From the NCBI RefSeq assembly GCF_014066305.1, contig NW_023501050.1, positions 248,001 to 312,000 on the forward strand: a stretch of 64,000 nt of DNA, in the 5' to 3' direction. The notes beneath the pieces are model-generated. The model saw nothing but the letters and a program-made list of their open reading frames with translations. It did not search any database and was not told the origin of the DNA. Shown here one piece after another: positions 12,734 to 25,200 of the stretch. The stretch is from Letharia columbiana (lineage: Eukaryota; Ascomycota; Lecanoromycetes; Lecanorales; Parmeliaceae). Each line of letters starts with the position of its first letter. Position 1 is the stretch's first letter. Both the position numbers and the translations under genes were made by a program.

Positions 12734-15700
12734 CTATAACTAAGATTAATCTACTTATTTTATTTATATTAGCGAATAAATTTAAAGAAACGCGCTAATA
12801 GAGACTTTAATAAGAAATTAAGTTAAGTTATTATATCTCTAAATAAGTCTATTAAATAGATAATTTGATTTCAAAGCGAATCGAACTCGATAAATAGTAA
12901 TCGAGAGATAAATAAGATATTAAATTATTTATACGACTAGCGAATCGAAAGAAATAGCTAATACTATCTTATAAATATATACTAAGCTTTCTCGTATATA
13001 ACTTCTCTATAAGATAAGGGACTCTCTAGACGAAGTAAGTGCACTCGAAAGAATATTATTTAAAGCACTTATAGTCTTCTTAATATCTTAAATAATTAAG
13101 AGATAAGTATATTAAGCCCCCGCAAAGAAATAACCTTATCTCGAGCTTTATAGTAAAATTTTTTATTCTTAATATCGAATAATTTCTAAACGTCTTAAAG
13201 AGGCTTTATTATTCTCTACTATATCTAATATTCTTAATATCTATTCTTTCGAAGTATTTAAACTCCTCTTCACTTTATTTTAAATCTTTCTTTCTTCTTT
13301 TTTATAATAAAGTTTAATATCGAAAGAATAAATTAAATTAAGACTCTATTAGAGTAAATTAAGTTTTAATAAGTATTAGTTCTATTAGATAATACTTCTA
13401 ATAAGATAGACTTAGTAGATATATCTTAGAATATCGCTAATAGCTAATAATTATAATATTAGATTAAGTATTAATCTAACGAATTTATAACTATATTAAA
13501 TAAAATTCGTTAGAAGAGAGACGATTTTCGCGAGATTATTACTCGATATTATATCGTCATTATAGAAAAGAATCTAGTTATAAATGATTTATATTAGATT
13601 TATAGAATAATCGAGAAGATAAATTAACTAGTCTAAGACTTTTAGAAGAATATAACTTCTCTATAGCGAAAGGTTAATAGTCTTAATATATAGTCGATAA
13701 AAGACTTATAACTATTCTCGATCGAGGAGAAATATATATCTAGATATTTAAAAGAGAAATTAGTTAAGGTTTTAAATTTATCTCTATTTATCGATAATAG
13801 TAATCTTATCTAGAACGATTGATTCTCTAGAATAGAATAGAAATTTAAAGTTAATAGCGATTATTATCTTATCGAAGACTTTAAGATAGCTTATATAGTC
13901 TTATAACTCGGCGATAAGACTATATAGTATACTATATATAGAAGACTTCGAAACTCTATTAACTTATATTAATCTATTAATAAGATTATAGATAAGTTAG
14001 CTAATATTTATAAGAACTTAAATCGACGTAATAATATATAGCGTAAGATAAATATCTTATAATAAGGGACTTAATTCTTTATCGATTTCTATTTAGACTT
14101 TATTCGACTAGTTATTATTCTTAATATTAAAAAAACCCTTCTATTAGAGAATTATCTTTTAAAGAAATTAAGATTTAACTTAAGAGAGTTATAGAATATC
14201 GTAAGAGGTTTTATTATCTTAAAGACTATAAAGAAATATCTTTAAAAATTAGATAACTTATATCGTACTAGATATAAAGATATAGAGTTTATAAAGACTA
14301 CTATTAAGTTAACTATAATACGAACTACGATTAATATACGCCTTATATCTATTACTAAGATTACGATTACTACGCCTCTAGATATTAAGACTAATTTAAA
14401 GCTAAGAAAATCTATATATTATAATTACGATAAGAAAGGCTATTATCGAAGTATCTATATAATAACTATCTAGATCGAGGCTAATAAAAAGACCTTTAAG
14501 AAAGTATAACTTTACGCGATAGAAATAGATAAAGACTTCGAAATTAATAACGTCGATATTACGAATAGCGATATTTTTTATTTAGATTCGAGAAACGAAT
14601 AGCCTCTTTTAAAGTTATAATAAGAGATACTTATAAAGTATATCTAGTAGATATCTCTAATAACGCTTTAGTACGTCGTTCTTTTCGTATATAAGTTATA
14701 CTATCTTTATAAGAAAGAAAGTATTTACTTTAGAACTTTCTTATAGATAGTAAATATATCGATACTTATATAGTTATAAATAAGTTCTTAGTCTTAGCGA
14801 TATATAAGGCCTTATATCTAGAACTACTTCTACTATTACGATCTAAACTACTAAGGGGTTATAACGACTAGATCGTAAAACGATTAATTATATATTATTT
14901 ACTCCCTACGATAATAGTAGAGAACTATTAAGAAGAAATATATCTAATATTAATTATATTATTAAAATACGATATAATAATTAAAAAATTATAAATAAAT
15001 AAATATAAGGTAGTTCTTAATATATTACGGGATAAGATACTCTTTCTATTCGATTAATATAATTATAATAATAATTAAATATTAATAATAAATAATCTTT
15101 TCTTCTTATCAACTTCAAAGCTCTAATTACTTACACTATTTATCTTTTCACCTATTATACTAAAACGATAAAGCTCTCCTTTACTTATCTATAATAATAA
15201 GATCGATTTAAATACTTTCTTATTAAATAAGAATAAGAATAGTAAGAAGTCTAAGTTTATTAATATCGCTAAGATTAGTACGGCGATCTACTATTAATTA
15301 GCCCGTAAAAAAGATAATAAACTATTTATATTAATAATAAATAAGATCTATAATAACTTATTAATATTATATATATCTCCTACTATATAAATAGCTTAGA
15401 GATCTTATATCTCGATTAATAAATCTTATTTTTACGACTTAGAAAAGAAATATAAGAGATATTATAATTTTAACTATCTTATTTAGATTAATAGTATTAA
15501 CGAGATTAGTTCTAAGAAGATAAAACGTAAATTACCTTCGAAGTATTACGACTATCTAGATATTTTTAATAGAACTAAGACGAATATACTTTTTCTCTAT
15601 ATTATTCTTATAACTATAAGTTAGAATTTAACGATAGCTTTAATAAAACGAAATTTTTAAAAAGTAGAATCTATTTAATATTAGAATATAAACTAAAATA

Positions 15701-18700
15701 GATAAAGAAGTATCTAAATAAATATCTAAAGAAGGGATTTATAACACTAAGCCATATACTATTCGCCTTATCTATTCTATTCGCAGAAAAGCTAAATAAA
15801 GAATTACGTTTTTATATAAACTATCGAAAGCTAAACGCTATTATTAAAAGAAATCGATACTTAATTTTATTAATAGATAAGGTTTTAATAAGAATTTAGA
15901 AATATAAATATCTTACTCGATTAGATATTATAGCCGCGTTTAATAAACTACGTATATATTTTAATAGCGAGGATTTTATTACTTTTATTACCTCTCTTAA
16001 AGTATATAAGTATCGAATTCTCCTCTTTAATCTAATTAACGGCTCGGCTATATATTAATAATATATAAATAATATTCTATTTAAATATCTAAATAACTTC
16101 TATTAGATCTATCTCGATAATATACTTATTTATAATAAGATAAAAAAGAAATACATTTAATACGTTAGATAAATCCTTTAGAAATTAAGAGATATCGGCC
16201 TTTAAATGGATATCCTTAAATGCGAATTCCATATTTAGAAAACTAAATTTCTAGGTCTATTAATATCTATAGACGGGTTATAAATAAACTCTATTAAAAT
16301 CTAGGCTATTATTAAGTAAACTATATCTATTAACCTTAAAGAGATATAGACCTTTATCGAATTTTATAATTTTTACCGGCGATTTATTAGAGACTTCTCT
16401 AAAATAGTTAAATTTATAATAAAACTCACGATAAAAGAGGCTATATTTAATTAGTCCCTAGTATATTAAAAGGTCTTTTACTTTCTTAAAGTCGCCGTTA
16501 CTAAAGCTTTAGTTCTATATTATTTCGATAGAATAAAGAAGATCGTTTTAGAGACTAACTCTTTTAACTACGTTAATAAAGATATTCTTTTTTAATACGA
16601 TAATAAGAGAGTACTTTATTTAATAGTCTTCTATAGTAAAAACCTAATCTCGGCTAAGTATAATTACTAGATTTATAATAAGAAATTATTAATAATTATT
16701 CGCTATCTAGAATACTAACGCCTTAAACTAGAATATATAAATATCTTTATTAGAATCTTTATCGATTATAAAGAACTAATATATTTTATTAAGGGAAGAA
16801 ACCTTAATCGACGTTAGGCCTAGTATTTAAATATATTATTAGAATTTAATATAAAGATTATTTATTAATCTAGACCTTAGAACGTTAAGGCTAATATACT
16901 TATATAAATAGCTAAATATAAATTAATCGACTTTAAGAATAAACGATTACGCTAATAGTATTAAATAATTCTTATTTCTAATCGATTAGAATTAGATAGC
17001 GAATATATCGATATATATATAATCGACGATTCTATCTATTATAAAGTAGTAGGGGTTAATAAGAAAAATAAATATTATATGAAAATCTATAAGGCTATCG
17101 CCGAAAATAAGAATAAGTTTCGAGAGATTACTCTTAGTAAATACTTTATATAAGACGAGATACTTTATTATAAGAATCGTTTATAAATATTCGATAATAT
17201 ATATATCGATATTATTCGAGAGATATACGATTAATCGTTTTACGACTATTTCGAAGTAATATATATCTATAAACTACTTAAAAGAAAATACTATTAGCGA
17301 GATATAAGGGCTATTATAGTTATCTATATTAAGAATTACTATATCTATTAGAGAATTAAAACGCCTCGCGATCGAAAGTATAGTTTACTATAGCTTTTAT
17401 TAATCTTATAGAAATGATAGTAAGATATATCGATCGACTTCGTTATAGGCTTATCTATATTTAACGACTATAACGCTATTTAGATAGTAATTAATTAGCT
17501 TATTAAGAAACGTTACTACGTAGCCTATTTCGATATTAATAAAGATACTATCGCTAAGAAGATAATTAACTTACTACTTAAGAAAGTATTTCGTCTATAC
17601 GATCTATTAACCTTAATAATATCGAATTAAGGCTCTTAATTTATAGCTATTATATAAAAGTCTTTTTATAAGAGATTAAATATTATAGTTAAGCTATTAA
17701 TAGTCTTTTACTCTAAAATTAATAGATAAATCGAGCGAGCAAATTAGAATATAAAGCGTTATCTTTAAATATATTATAATTATATATAGAATAACTAAGT
17801 AAGATAGTTATTTATTATTAAGTTCGCTAATAATAATACTATCTTATCGATTATTAATATTCTATCTTTTCTTATTAATAAGAGATTTTATTTTTAAATA
17901 ACTTTTAGCTCGAATATTATCGACTATAAGATTATATATAAGCGTCTTAATACTACTTAGACGAAGAATATTACGAATTATATAAAATAAGTTTTTAAGT
18001 ATATTTAAAGTAATATAGATCGCGCTTAAAAAGCTATAATTATATAAGTTAATAAGTATTAATAAAAGATAACTTTTTAAGTAGGCGATAAGGTCTTTCT
18101 AAATAGTAAGAATATTATCTTTAATCGTCTTTTCCGTAAACTAGATTATAAGAGACTCGATTTATTTAAGATTATAGATCTTATAAAAATCTTATATCGT
18201 CTAAAACTTTTATTAAGTATAAGAATCTATAACGTCTTTTACTTTAATCTCTTAAGTCTCATAATAAATAACCTCTTATTAGGGTAGATAAATCTTCCGC
18301 CGAAGTATATTACTATTAACGATCGAATCGAATAGATTATTAAAGAAATACTTATCTTTAAATTAATCTATAGTCGTCTTAAGTATAAAGTTAAATAGAA
18401 AGATCTCGATAATAATATCGTCTAATATAATACGGACGGCGGTAAATTCGAAAATTGCTAAGATCTAATAGACGACTATTATAAATAATATTTCGAAGAG
18501 TCTTATCTATAAAGAGTTAACTTATAGAATAATAGAGCTATCTCGAATATATCGTTTTTAATTAAATTAAAATCGTTCGATATCTTTATAATAGCCTCAT
18601 TTTTTTAGACTCGAGAATTAATCTCTTAGGCCTATATCGATTATTAATTATACTATATAGAGCCTTTCGCGTACGATCCCCTTATTAATAGATATCTAAA

Positions 18701-19216
18701 TATCTTTTAAAGTTATAGCGCGTTATCTATAGACCTTACTATCGCCGTCGATAGCCTTTATTAATATCGATTATATAGTATTTCATAAAGAAACTTACTT
18801 AATATTAAATTAGAGTTTTTAGCGCTTACGGCTCGATTCGATTTAAGAGCCCTCGACTAATTACGTCGTATTATTTCACCGATATTTTATTCGCTTAGAT
18901 ATAGATTCGGAAATTACTACTAATTACCCCTACGCCTATAAATATTATTTTCGCTATACTATATCGATTTTCTCTCGATCGAGCTTTCTATATACGTCTA
19001 GATTACGGCTAACGACGTCGTTATAGTACGATTAAGAAGAGCTACTACCGTTATTAATACCGCCCTTAAAGAAAGATATTATACTAGAAGATTCCAGATA
19101 CGATTATTTCTTTACTACTTTTACTATTTTTCAGACGTTAAGCGTATATATATATCCATTTTTCTATCTTTCCACTTATTAATTATAGAATATAATTTAA
19201 TAAAGAGAGAGGGTAG
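12734..19216 (+). pseudogene. Gag-pol remnant of chromovirus C
   Basis: Near 14418-14460 a zinc knuckle remains (YYNYDKKGYYRS for a CCHC motif). Reverse transcriptase near 15730-16290 reads FYINYRKLNAIIKRNRY, LTRLDIIAAFNKLRI, then YLDNILIY in place of YLDDILIY, then KCEFH and TKFLGLL. RNase H covers about 16440-16880 (WRPEL-type region and the closing NAKADAL-like motif degraded). Integrase covers about 17200-17900. A C-terminal chromodomain lies at about 18325-18490 (RLKYKVK then NNIV.YNTDGGKFENC). After it another 550 bp stays unusually open and GC-richer with no known domain. Dozens of stops make it non-functional. Confidence 0.85.
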
Positions 19217-19380
19217 TATTACGAGCGTACTCTTAATATACCCCTTAGCTCTATAGCTAGCGGGCCTTAACGGAGATATCTCCTATTATATTATATCTTC
19301 TTCTTATCTATATAGTTCGATACCTTAGTTATCTTATTTAATATACCTATATTAATATTATATCTATATCGATTCTAATA
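19217..19380 (+). repeat. 3' LTR of element C
   Basis: 164 bp; followed directly by GTTTT (19381-19385), the second copy of the target duplication. Confidence 0.9.
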
Positions 19381-19411
19381 GTTTTATTAAAAGAGATCTT
19401 ACTATCTTATA
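19381..19411 (+). repeat. Target duplication of C and final part of the 3' LTR of element B
   Basis: GTTTT followed by ATTAAAAGAGATCTTACT, matching the end of the B 5' LTR (about 5520-5545). This short piece proves the nesting order C inside B. Confidence 0.8.
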
Positions 19412-20324
19412 GAAATCGCTTAATAAAAATACTTAAAATAAGTTAACCCGTATTTATTAATAAGATTCTTAAAACTTATAATATAAGAAAGTGTTATATA
19501 TCGTCTATCTTAATAAAATTAAATATAAATAATTATTTTATTTTTATACTTAATATATATATAGCTAATATAGAAGATATTACTATATTTAAGAGTAACT
19601 TAAGAAAAATTAATTATTTAACTATTTAGATATAATTAAATATAGCGTTTACTATTAATAAACTAGTAGTATTCTCTTTTAATTTAAATTATAAATATTA
19701 ATAAGTATATAAGAGGATATTATAATATCTAATTAAAACTAGAATATATAGAGTAATTTTCGAAATTATAAAAATTATAATATTATAATTATTCGATTAC
19801 TTAAACGCTAATTAAGCTAGTAAGATATCTATAATATAATTAATAGCTAAAATAATTATAATATTAAATAGTAAATTAATTAATTAAAGGTTTACTAAGT
19901 AGAAGACTATAATATAATCTATATATAAGATCGAATATATAATTACTTCTAATACTACTTAGAATATAATATAAATATACTATATTCTATTAAAGTTTAA
20001 ATAATAGTTAAATAAATTATTTATAATATAATATAATAATAAGAAAGCTATCGATTTAATAAAGAATTCTATAGATTATAAGAGATTACGTTATATTAAT
20101 ATTAGCTATTATTTTATACGCGAATTAATAATTAATTAGACGCTAAGATATAAATATATACTTATAAAGAATATAAAGGTCGACGATCTTATTAAAGTAT
20201 TAATTATTATAAAATTTAGTAACTTTATTAATATAATAAGTTTAGTAAATAAAGATTTAAATTAATAGGCTAGAATAGTATATAATTAAAATAGAGGTAT
20301 TTAAATATTACTAGATAGGGGAAG
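19412..20324 (+). pseudogene. Copia pol remnant, C-terminal part (end of reverse transcriptase, RNase H)
   Basis: Resumes the outer Copia reading frame after the nested elements. Near 19440-19560 the frame resembles the SRYLANP..HW..AKRVLRYL region. Near 20090-20215 the conserved end of Copia RNase H is readable: LRYINISYYFIRE (family KHIDIRYHFIRE), then YKYIPTKDMVADDLTKAL. Stops occur throughout. Confidence 0.8.
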
Positions 20325-20512
20325 TATTAGCGTGTCTAGTTTCTTCTATATATACATTCTTTCTATATCCTTTCATATATATTTTATTATTATTCCTTTT
20401 ATATAGCTAGCCATAGATAGTAGTACTTTGTTCTCCATCAGCTACATAATAGCTGATGGTCCCACCACTGAATCTACACGCTTTCTATCACCACTGCTAT
20501 GCTACGCTGAGA
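20325..20512 (+). repeat. 3' LTR of the outer Copia element
   Basis: 188 bp matching 621-813. Its first half is strongly RIP-mutated and its second half (from about 20405) nearly normal. RIP therefore fades out inside this LTR, giving a sharp border with the gene-rich side. Confidence 0.85.
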
Positions 20513-21140
20513 CCAATCCTCGACGGCGTGCGGGGCTGTAGGCAGCACGCCAGCCCATGAACCAGTTGGTTCCAGGCATCATTCACCAAACTGGCACGCT
20601 GTCACGTGGGATCCAGGCATCCAGGCATTATGATGTAGTCCTCAATTCCGTAGGCCTGTCATTAAACGCCGTCGACTGACGAAAGATCAAAGGCAGAGGA
20701 AGGATAAGAAGACATTAGGCAACATTAGGGCCTCGGAATGCTCGAGTTGGGCTTGAAGGTTTGGGGTGCCTCGGGGTTGGTGGTGGGGTAAGTAATGCCC
20801 TCAAGCGGGACCCCGGGCAATAGGATAGAGTACCCAATCCCGCAAAAGATCGTGGCCGATCTCCGCCATTCTACTCGTAATTATGGATAAGCATCTGCCT
20901 CCTGCGTTGCTGCCATGATACCGCACTCCTATTCTTCTTTTCAGGAGCACCAAGTTCAATATTCTGTGACGTCCGAGCTGCATACTCTATCGCTTATCAG
21001 TGAAAAGCGGTACAGACATCCGCTTTTCTTCTGTATCCACAGGTGACCTCATCAGGGTACTTACTGATACAAAATGCCTTCTTCAATCCTTGAGACTTTC
21101 TCTACACCCAAAATCCTTCTACTGAAAATTGGCTGTTATA
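20513..21140. other. Intergenic and caleosin upstream region
   Basis: Normal GC right after the LTR. Short direct copies of CCAGGCAT lie near 20573-20628. No convincing coding potential. The 3' part should hold the caleosin promoter and 5' UTR; I see no diagnostic box. Confidence 0.4.
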
Positions 21141-22117
21141 ATGAGCAGTCAGTTGCATAACGTCAACCTCCCCATGATGGACGGTATCGAGAGTAGTGAT
21201 GACTCAATCACCGTTGCTGGGAGCCCGAACGGCCTTACCGTCACCCAGAAGCCCTTCAAAACTGCAATCGCTGAGCAACCTGTCACCGAGGCACGGATAC
21301 CCTTTCTTCCGCCACCAGCATCAGTGCTCCAAAACGCCGGCACTGCGAGGGCCACCTTGGCTGCATCCCACGAGAAGCCGAATGGCACAACAGACAATAA
21401 CTATGCAGCCACTCACCAGAACCAGACGGTACTTATATCGGCCTTCATACCCAACCTCATCTGACACGGAATTTTAGGTCGTCCAACAGCACGTCGAGTA
21501 CTGGGACACAGACCATGACGGCATCATCTGGCCTCAAGATACCTACATTGGCTGCCGCAAATGGGGCTGGTCGCCACCCCTTGCTGCCCTTGCAACCTTC
21601 ATCATCAACTTCAATCTATCATATCCTACTCTCCCTGGGTTTCTGCCTGACCCGTTCTTCCGCATCTACGTCAACAAAGTATACAAGGACAAGCATGGCA
21701 GCGACTCTATGACATACGATAACGAAGGTCGCTTCAAACCTCAGAATTTCGAGGATATATTTGCCAAGTATGATAAGGGTGACAAGGGAGGGCTGGACAT
21801 TTGGGACTTTCTGAGATTCTGGAAAGGGCAGAGGATGGTGTTCGATTTCTTCGGGTGGAGTGCAACATTCTTGGAATGTAGGTGTTCCATAACATCGTGA
21901 ATCTGGAACTTGATTGACTGTGAGCGTAGGGCTGGCAACCTATCTCCTGCTATGGCCCGAGGATGGTATAATGCGCAAGGAAGACATCCGTGGGGTCTAT
22001 GACGGGAGTATCTTCTACAAGAAAGCAGAAGAGTACGAGCGAAAGAAGGTGATGCGGCAAGAACAGCGTAAAGGAACCTCTACGAGACTCATCTCGATGG
22101 CTCAGAAGATTCTATGA
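21141..22117 (+). CDS. Caleosin family protein (EF-hand, lipid-droplet peroxygenase-like)
   Basis: Caleosins are lipid-droplet or membrane-associated, calcium-binding heme peroxygenases that oxidise unsaturated fatty acids using hydroperoxides. Exons 21141-21428, 21478-21877 and 21930-22117 (phases 0 and 1) give 291 residues, a normal fungal length. The first 96 residues are a variable leader. Exon 2 opens with the family signature: VVQQHVEYWD (His101, a putative heme ligand), an EF-hand loop DTDHDGIIWPQD (106-117), then a hydrophobic stretch and a Pro-rich knot (YPTLPGFLPDPFF, about 145-157) for membrane association. Further conserved blocks are YDNEGRFKPQNFEDIFAKYD and FFGWSATFLEWLATYLLLWP, the latter built across intron 2. 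ATG 21141 is used; the upstream TTG is not. Intact, plus strand, isolated. Confidence 0.93.
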
Positions 22118-23296
22118 TTCAGCACTCGAGGATGGGATGCTTTTGGACAAGTAGAAACTTAGAGGATGACGGCATCATGATGGAATTAGACTGGGATTTA
22201 GAATCATGGAACTTTGAGGCCGGCAAGATTACATCTGTGCAACTCTCTTCCACTTGGCTTGGGCAGAAGGCCAAACTCCAAGGGTTCCTGCATAAGTAGG
22301 CTAGTGAACGAACAGCGGGCAATAGGATCACCCTCTCCTACCTTCCTATAATATTTCTTGCTACAAACTCTCCTAGATCAACGCACAGCTCGATCACACC
22401 TTAGACTCCGGAACATTGCTTCACAAACAAGGCGGCCGCGCATTTCATTGCCAAGCAATCCTTTCAACAACACAACAGTTTCCAGCATCACGCGCCATCA
22501 TATATGACCTGTATTCTAACCCCTCTTTGCAGTTATAATCTCAAAGTCACTCAGCCTTCTGTCTCGTGCTCATCAACGGCTATGATCTCGAGGAGGCACC
22601 GCAGGACAACCGGACGTCGTACCGTCATTCAGTGGTGTGGTGTTCTCGCGTGGTGGCGCTGGTGTATTTCTGGGATCTGGGATAGGTTGGCGGTGTTCGA
22701 AGGGACTACGTTCGTGGCTTCTGCGGTTCGGCATGTGGTTTGGTTGAGTCGGGAATGGATATTGCTTCATCGTGTACTCTGTACCATCCAGCAGCCGTCT
22801 TGAGTGCTCAGCCAGGTACTGTACCTCATCAATATGCAAAACTTGATCGCCGGGTTTTGTGTCAAGGTGCAAGACTACTGGACTTTGGGATTCAATCGGT
22901 ACGATAGTTTGGGATTTCTGCAGTATTTGCCAAATTGAAGACTCTTCTTTTCGCCGCTTGATCATTTGAAGGTCAACAGCTGAAAGTAAGGGGAAGAGCG
23001 GTGTGGGCAGCCATAATGGGACGGGCGTCACTCCTCGTGTTTAGCTGAACAGCACCTTCCAGCAACCGTCCGACCATCATCGCGCTTGCAATGTCCTGTC
23101 ATTTGGGTGCTCTTTCAGGGCCTGGAAAGTCTACCATCATGTTCCATTTTATCCGAGAATCATACAGAAACATTCGATTCAAGCGCTGCATCCTATTTCT
23201 TGGGCTCGACTGTGGCTTCATACTTTAAGTTGAGCATCACTGAATTGTATGCTCACTGAATCGTCTATGTGAAACTCGGTATTCTCTTGTATCAAC
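22118..23296. other. Long intergenic region between caleosin and F-box-like gene
   Basis: The first 200-300 bp is probably the caleosin 3' UTR. The only sizeable open frame is a minus-strand one at 22573-23031, listed separately. No RNA gene, repeat or mobile element seen. The last 200 bp is the upstream region of the F-box-like gene. Confidence 0.4.
22573..23031 (-). CDS. Hypothetical protein, doubtful
   Basis: An uninterrupted 152-codon minus-strand frame with a real ATG. The product is Pro/Arg-rich at its C-terminus, without signal peptide, membrane segment or known domain. A plus-strand 99-codon frame overlaps it, as expected by chance in GC-rich DNA. I do not recognise it; it may not be a gene. 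Confidence 0.22.
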   Translation of the reverse strand: MTPVPLWLPTPLFPLLSAVDLQMIKRRKEESSIWQILQKSQTIVPIESQSPVVLHLDTKPGDQVLHIDEVQYLAEHSRRLLDGTEYTMKQYPFPTQPNHMPNRRSHERSPFEHRQPIPDPRNTPAPPRENTTPLNDGTTSGCPAVPPRDHSR

Positions 23297-24163
23297 ATGG
23301 CGTCTACTGCTTCAAGTACTGACGTGGGCCGCGACGCCTTACTCACCACCTTATCTGACCTCCCAAACGAGGTTCTTACCAAGATACTCGCCCGCACAGT
23401 AGCGAGCAAAGTACCCTTTCACCTGGACGGATTTATACAGTTAGGCAAAGTGTATCAAAAGCTACCCTCTCAAATGTTTAAGGGTCTTTCTTTGGCTGTG
23501 TTCCTCCGCGCGCTACCTTCCTCACAAAAAGAGCACTACCTGGACTGGCTCCTGGTAAATGGTACTGGCACTTCTCGCCGCGTCCGAGCTTGCGGAAAGT
23601 TGGCCTTCTTCTCGGAAAAGATCTTCATGATCTCGCCACGATTGTTGAAGACCCTGCAGGATGGCAGTTGCAGGAATATATCTGCTCCTGACAAGGCGGC
23701 AGTGCTCTCTCATGTCCAACATGTAGTCGCACCCTTGCCGACCGCCGACCTGGCCTGCCGCTTCTCGAGACTGTCGCCTTACAATGCTTTCACACGTATA
23801 CGTGTCCTCAGCATCGAGCCTCAATTTCTCGATGGTTGCAACCGTGTATATTGTCAGGCTTTAGAAACTGCTTCGGCTCCAATACCGTTACAACCGCTGT
23901 TGGAGGATGAACCTGACTCTACTTTCCCAAAAGGCATCCCTAAAAGGCACTCAGCGCCACAAGAATTGCTGAGCTTACTCGAGGATGTTGGTCTGCAGGT
24001 GGGGCGAATGGAGGTGGATTTGATACTTTGTGATACAGAAGACTCGAGGCAATGGGCCATTGTGGAACTTTCCAGTCGCATCTATCCTTATCTGCAGATC
24101 ATTGGCATGCTCATGCCGAAGACGAGATCGGCGCATGGTCAGAAGTCTCCAGCTCCAGTGTAG
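23297..24163 (+). CDS. Small F-box-like protein
   Basis: Single-exon gene of 288 codons from ATG 23297. Residues about 19-31 (LSDLPNEVLTKIL) fit the start of an F-box, the motif that docks substrate adaptors to Skp1 in SCF ubiquitin ligases. The remainder is the variable, predicted globular region typical of such proteins in filamentous ascomycetes, and I recognise no repeat domain. A second frame (24052-24333) continues protein-like sequence (IGAWSEVSSSSVDLGLHAKK) beyond the stop. The natural product may therefore be longer, with a frameshift or unrecognised intron near 24100. Substrate and pathway unknown. Confidence 0.62.
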   Translation: MASTASSTDVGRDALLTTLSDLPNEVLTKILARTVASKVPFHLDGFIQLGKVYQKLPSQMFKGLSLAVFLRALPSSQKEHYLDWLLVNGTGTSRRVRACGKLAFFSEKIFMISPRLLKTLQDGSCRNISAPDKAAVLSHVQHVVAPLPTADLACRFSRLSPYNAFTRIRVLSIEPQFLDGCNRVYCQALETASAPIPLQPLLEDEPDSTFPKGIPKRHSAPQELLSLLEDVGLQVGRMEVDLILCDTEDSRQWAIVELSSRIYPYLQIIGMLMPKTRSAHGQKSPAPV

Positions 24164-25200
24164 ACCTCGGGCTACATGCGAAGAAGGAAAACATCAAAGT
24201 GCTGTTGATTGGAGCCGAGTTTCGTAAAGCAACTGTGCGTGAGACGGATCGCAGGGCAGGGAGCAGAAGTCATGCTCGATTACTTCAACCTTTCCATGGC
24301 GTCAAGTCGAGAAAACCACCAGCTGTAAGCTGACTCCGAAGTCTACCAAGGCTGACAGCCCGCTGACGCCGAGAAGAAAAGTATTGCCACTGAAAACATT
24401 CGCGCGTATCTAACAACACCCCGAAGAGCTTCTTGCGAGTGTTCATGATTGAGAGGGTAGCAGAGACGGTTAAGTATGGCATAAAGTCAAGACTACTAGG
24501 TTTTCTTACAGTGGATGGTCCACAATGGCCTCTTCAGATTAATTCCGTTGGCTGAGAAAGTGACCCACCCGGCAACTCTTAGATAGTAGCGCTAGAATTA
24601 TCAACACGTGCCCCAGGGCTGCATCAAACATTCTATGTACACTGAGCCAAACTAAGATCACGGTGATTGTGCGCGGCTCTCAATCCATTCTAGACTAACA
24701 GCTCAGGTTCGAGCTACGAGCACCCTTGATAACTTGATAACGGGTTCACCAGAGTTATCGGCCTCCAAGCATGTCAGCGTTGTCTAACGAATGTCTTATC
24801 ACGCAGCCGAAATAGAATCTCTTCTTCAAAGCTCAGCACAAGGCATGAGACATCAATGAAAAGGATGAGCCTCTAAGGTGAGGAAGACCATCAAAAATTG
24901 CGCGAATGAGGTGCCCGAAGGCAACTCAATGACTTTTGCCTCCGCGATGTGCAATGCAGGGCTCAAATCATGAGCGAAGGCCTTATTGATCGCCCAGCTC
25001 CTCACAAGGTAAGTATGAGGAGGGAAAGAAGAGTCTGAGATGGAGGTTTTATTTATACCCGAGGAAGCGGCGCTAAAGTCTCACTTCTGCTACCCGGCTC
25101 TGGCACGAAATATTCTCTCGCGCTTCTGTGCTCTGGTGTTAATCATGCAGTAGCATGATTCGCATCTGCCACTACCAATCACACTTGGGAGACCAACAGG
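24164..25200. other. Intergenic region
   Basis: The first 170 bp may be the displaced C-terminus of the F-box-like gene in another frame. The rest holds nothing I can identify: no tRNA-like cloverleaf, repeat or long ORF. The last 150 bp precede the methyltransferase start. Confidence 0.4.

Larger units (their letters stand above)
12570..19380 (+). mobile_element. Ty3/Gypsy chromovirus C, youngest large insertion, complete with target duplication
   Basis: 6.8 kb element with 164 bp LTRs (12570-12733 and 19217-19380), both beginning TATTACGAGCGTA and ending in TTCTAATA. GTTTT is present immediately before (12565-12569) and after (19381-19385), a perfect 5-bp target duplication. Rejoining the flanks restores the LTR of element B. 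A polypurine tract (AAAGAGAGAGGG, 19202-19213) lies just upstream of the 3' LTR. The interior has zinc knuckle, reverse transcriptase, RNase H, integrase and chromodomain in chromovirus order. It is RIP-mutated but more GC-retaining than A and B, consistent with being younger. Confidence 0.93.

Noticed and set aside
24700..24780. Possible tRNA T-arm (GGTTCGAG near 24707)
   Set aside because: No matching acceptor or anticodon arms; no tRNA can be folded by eye.
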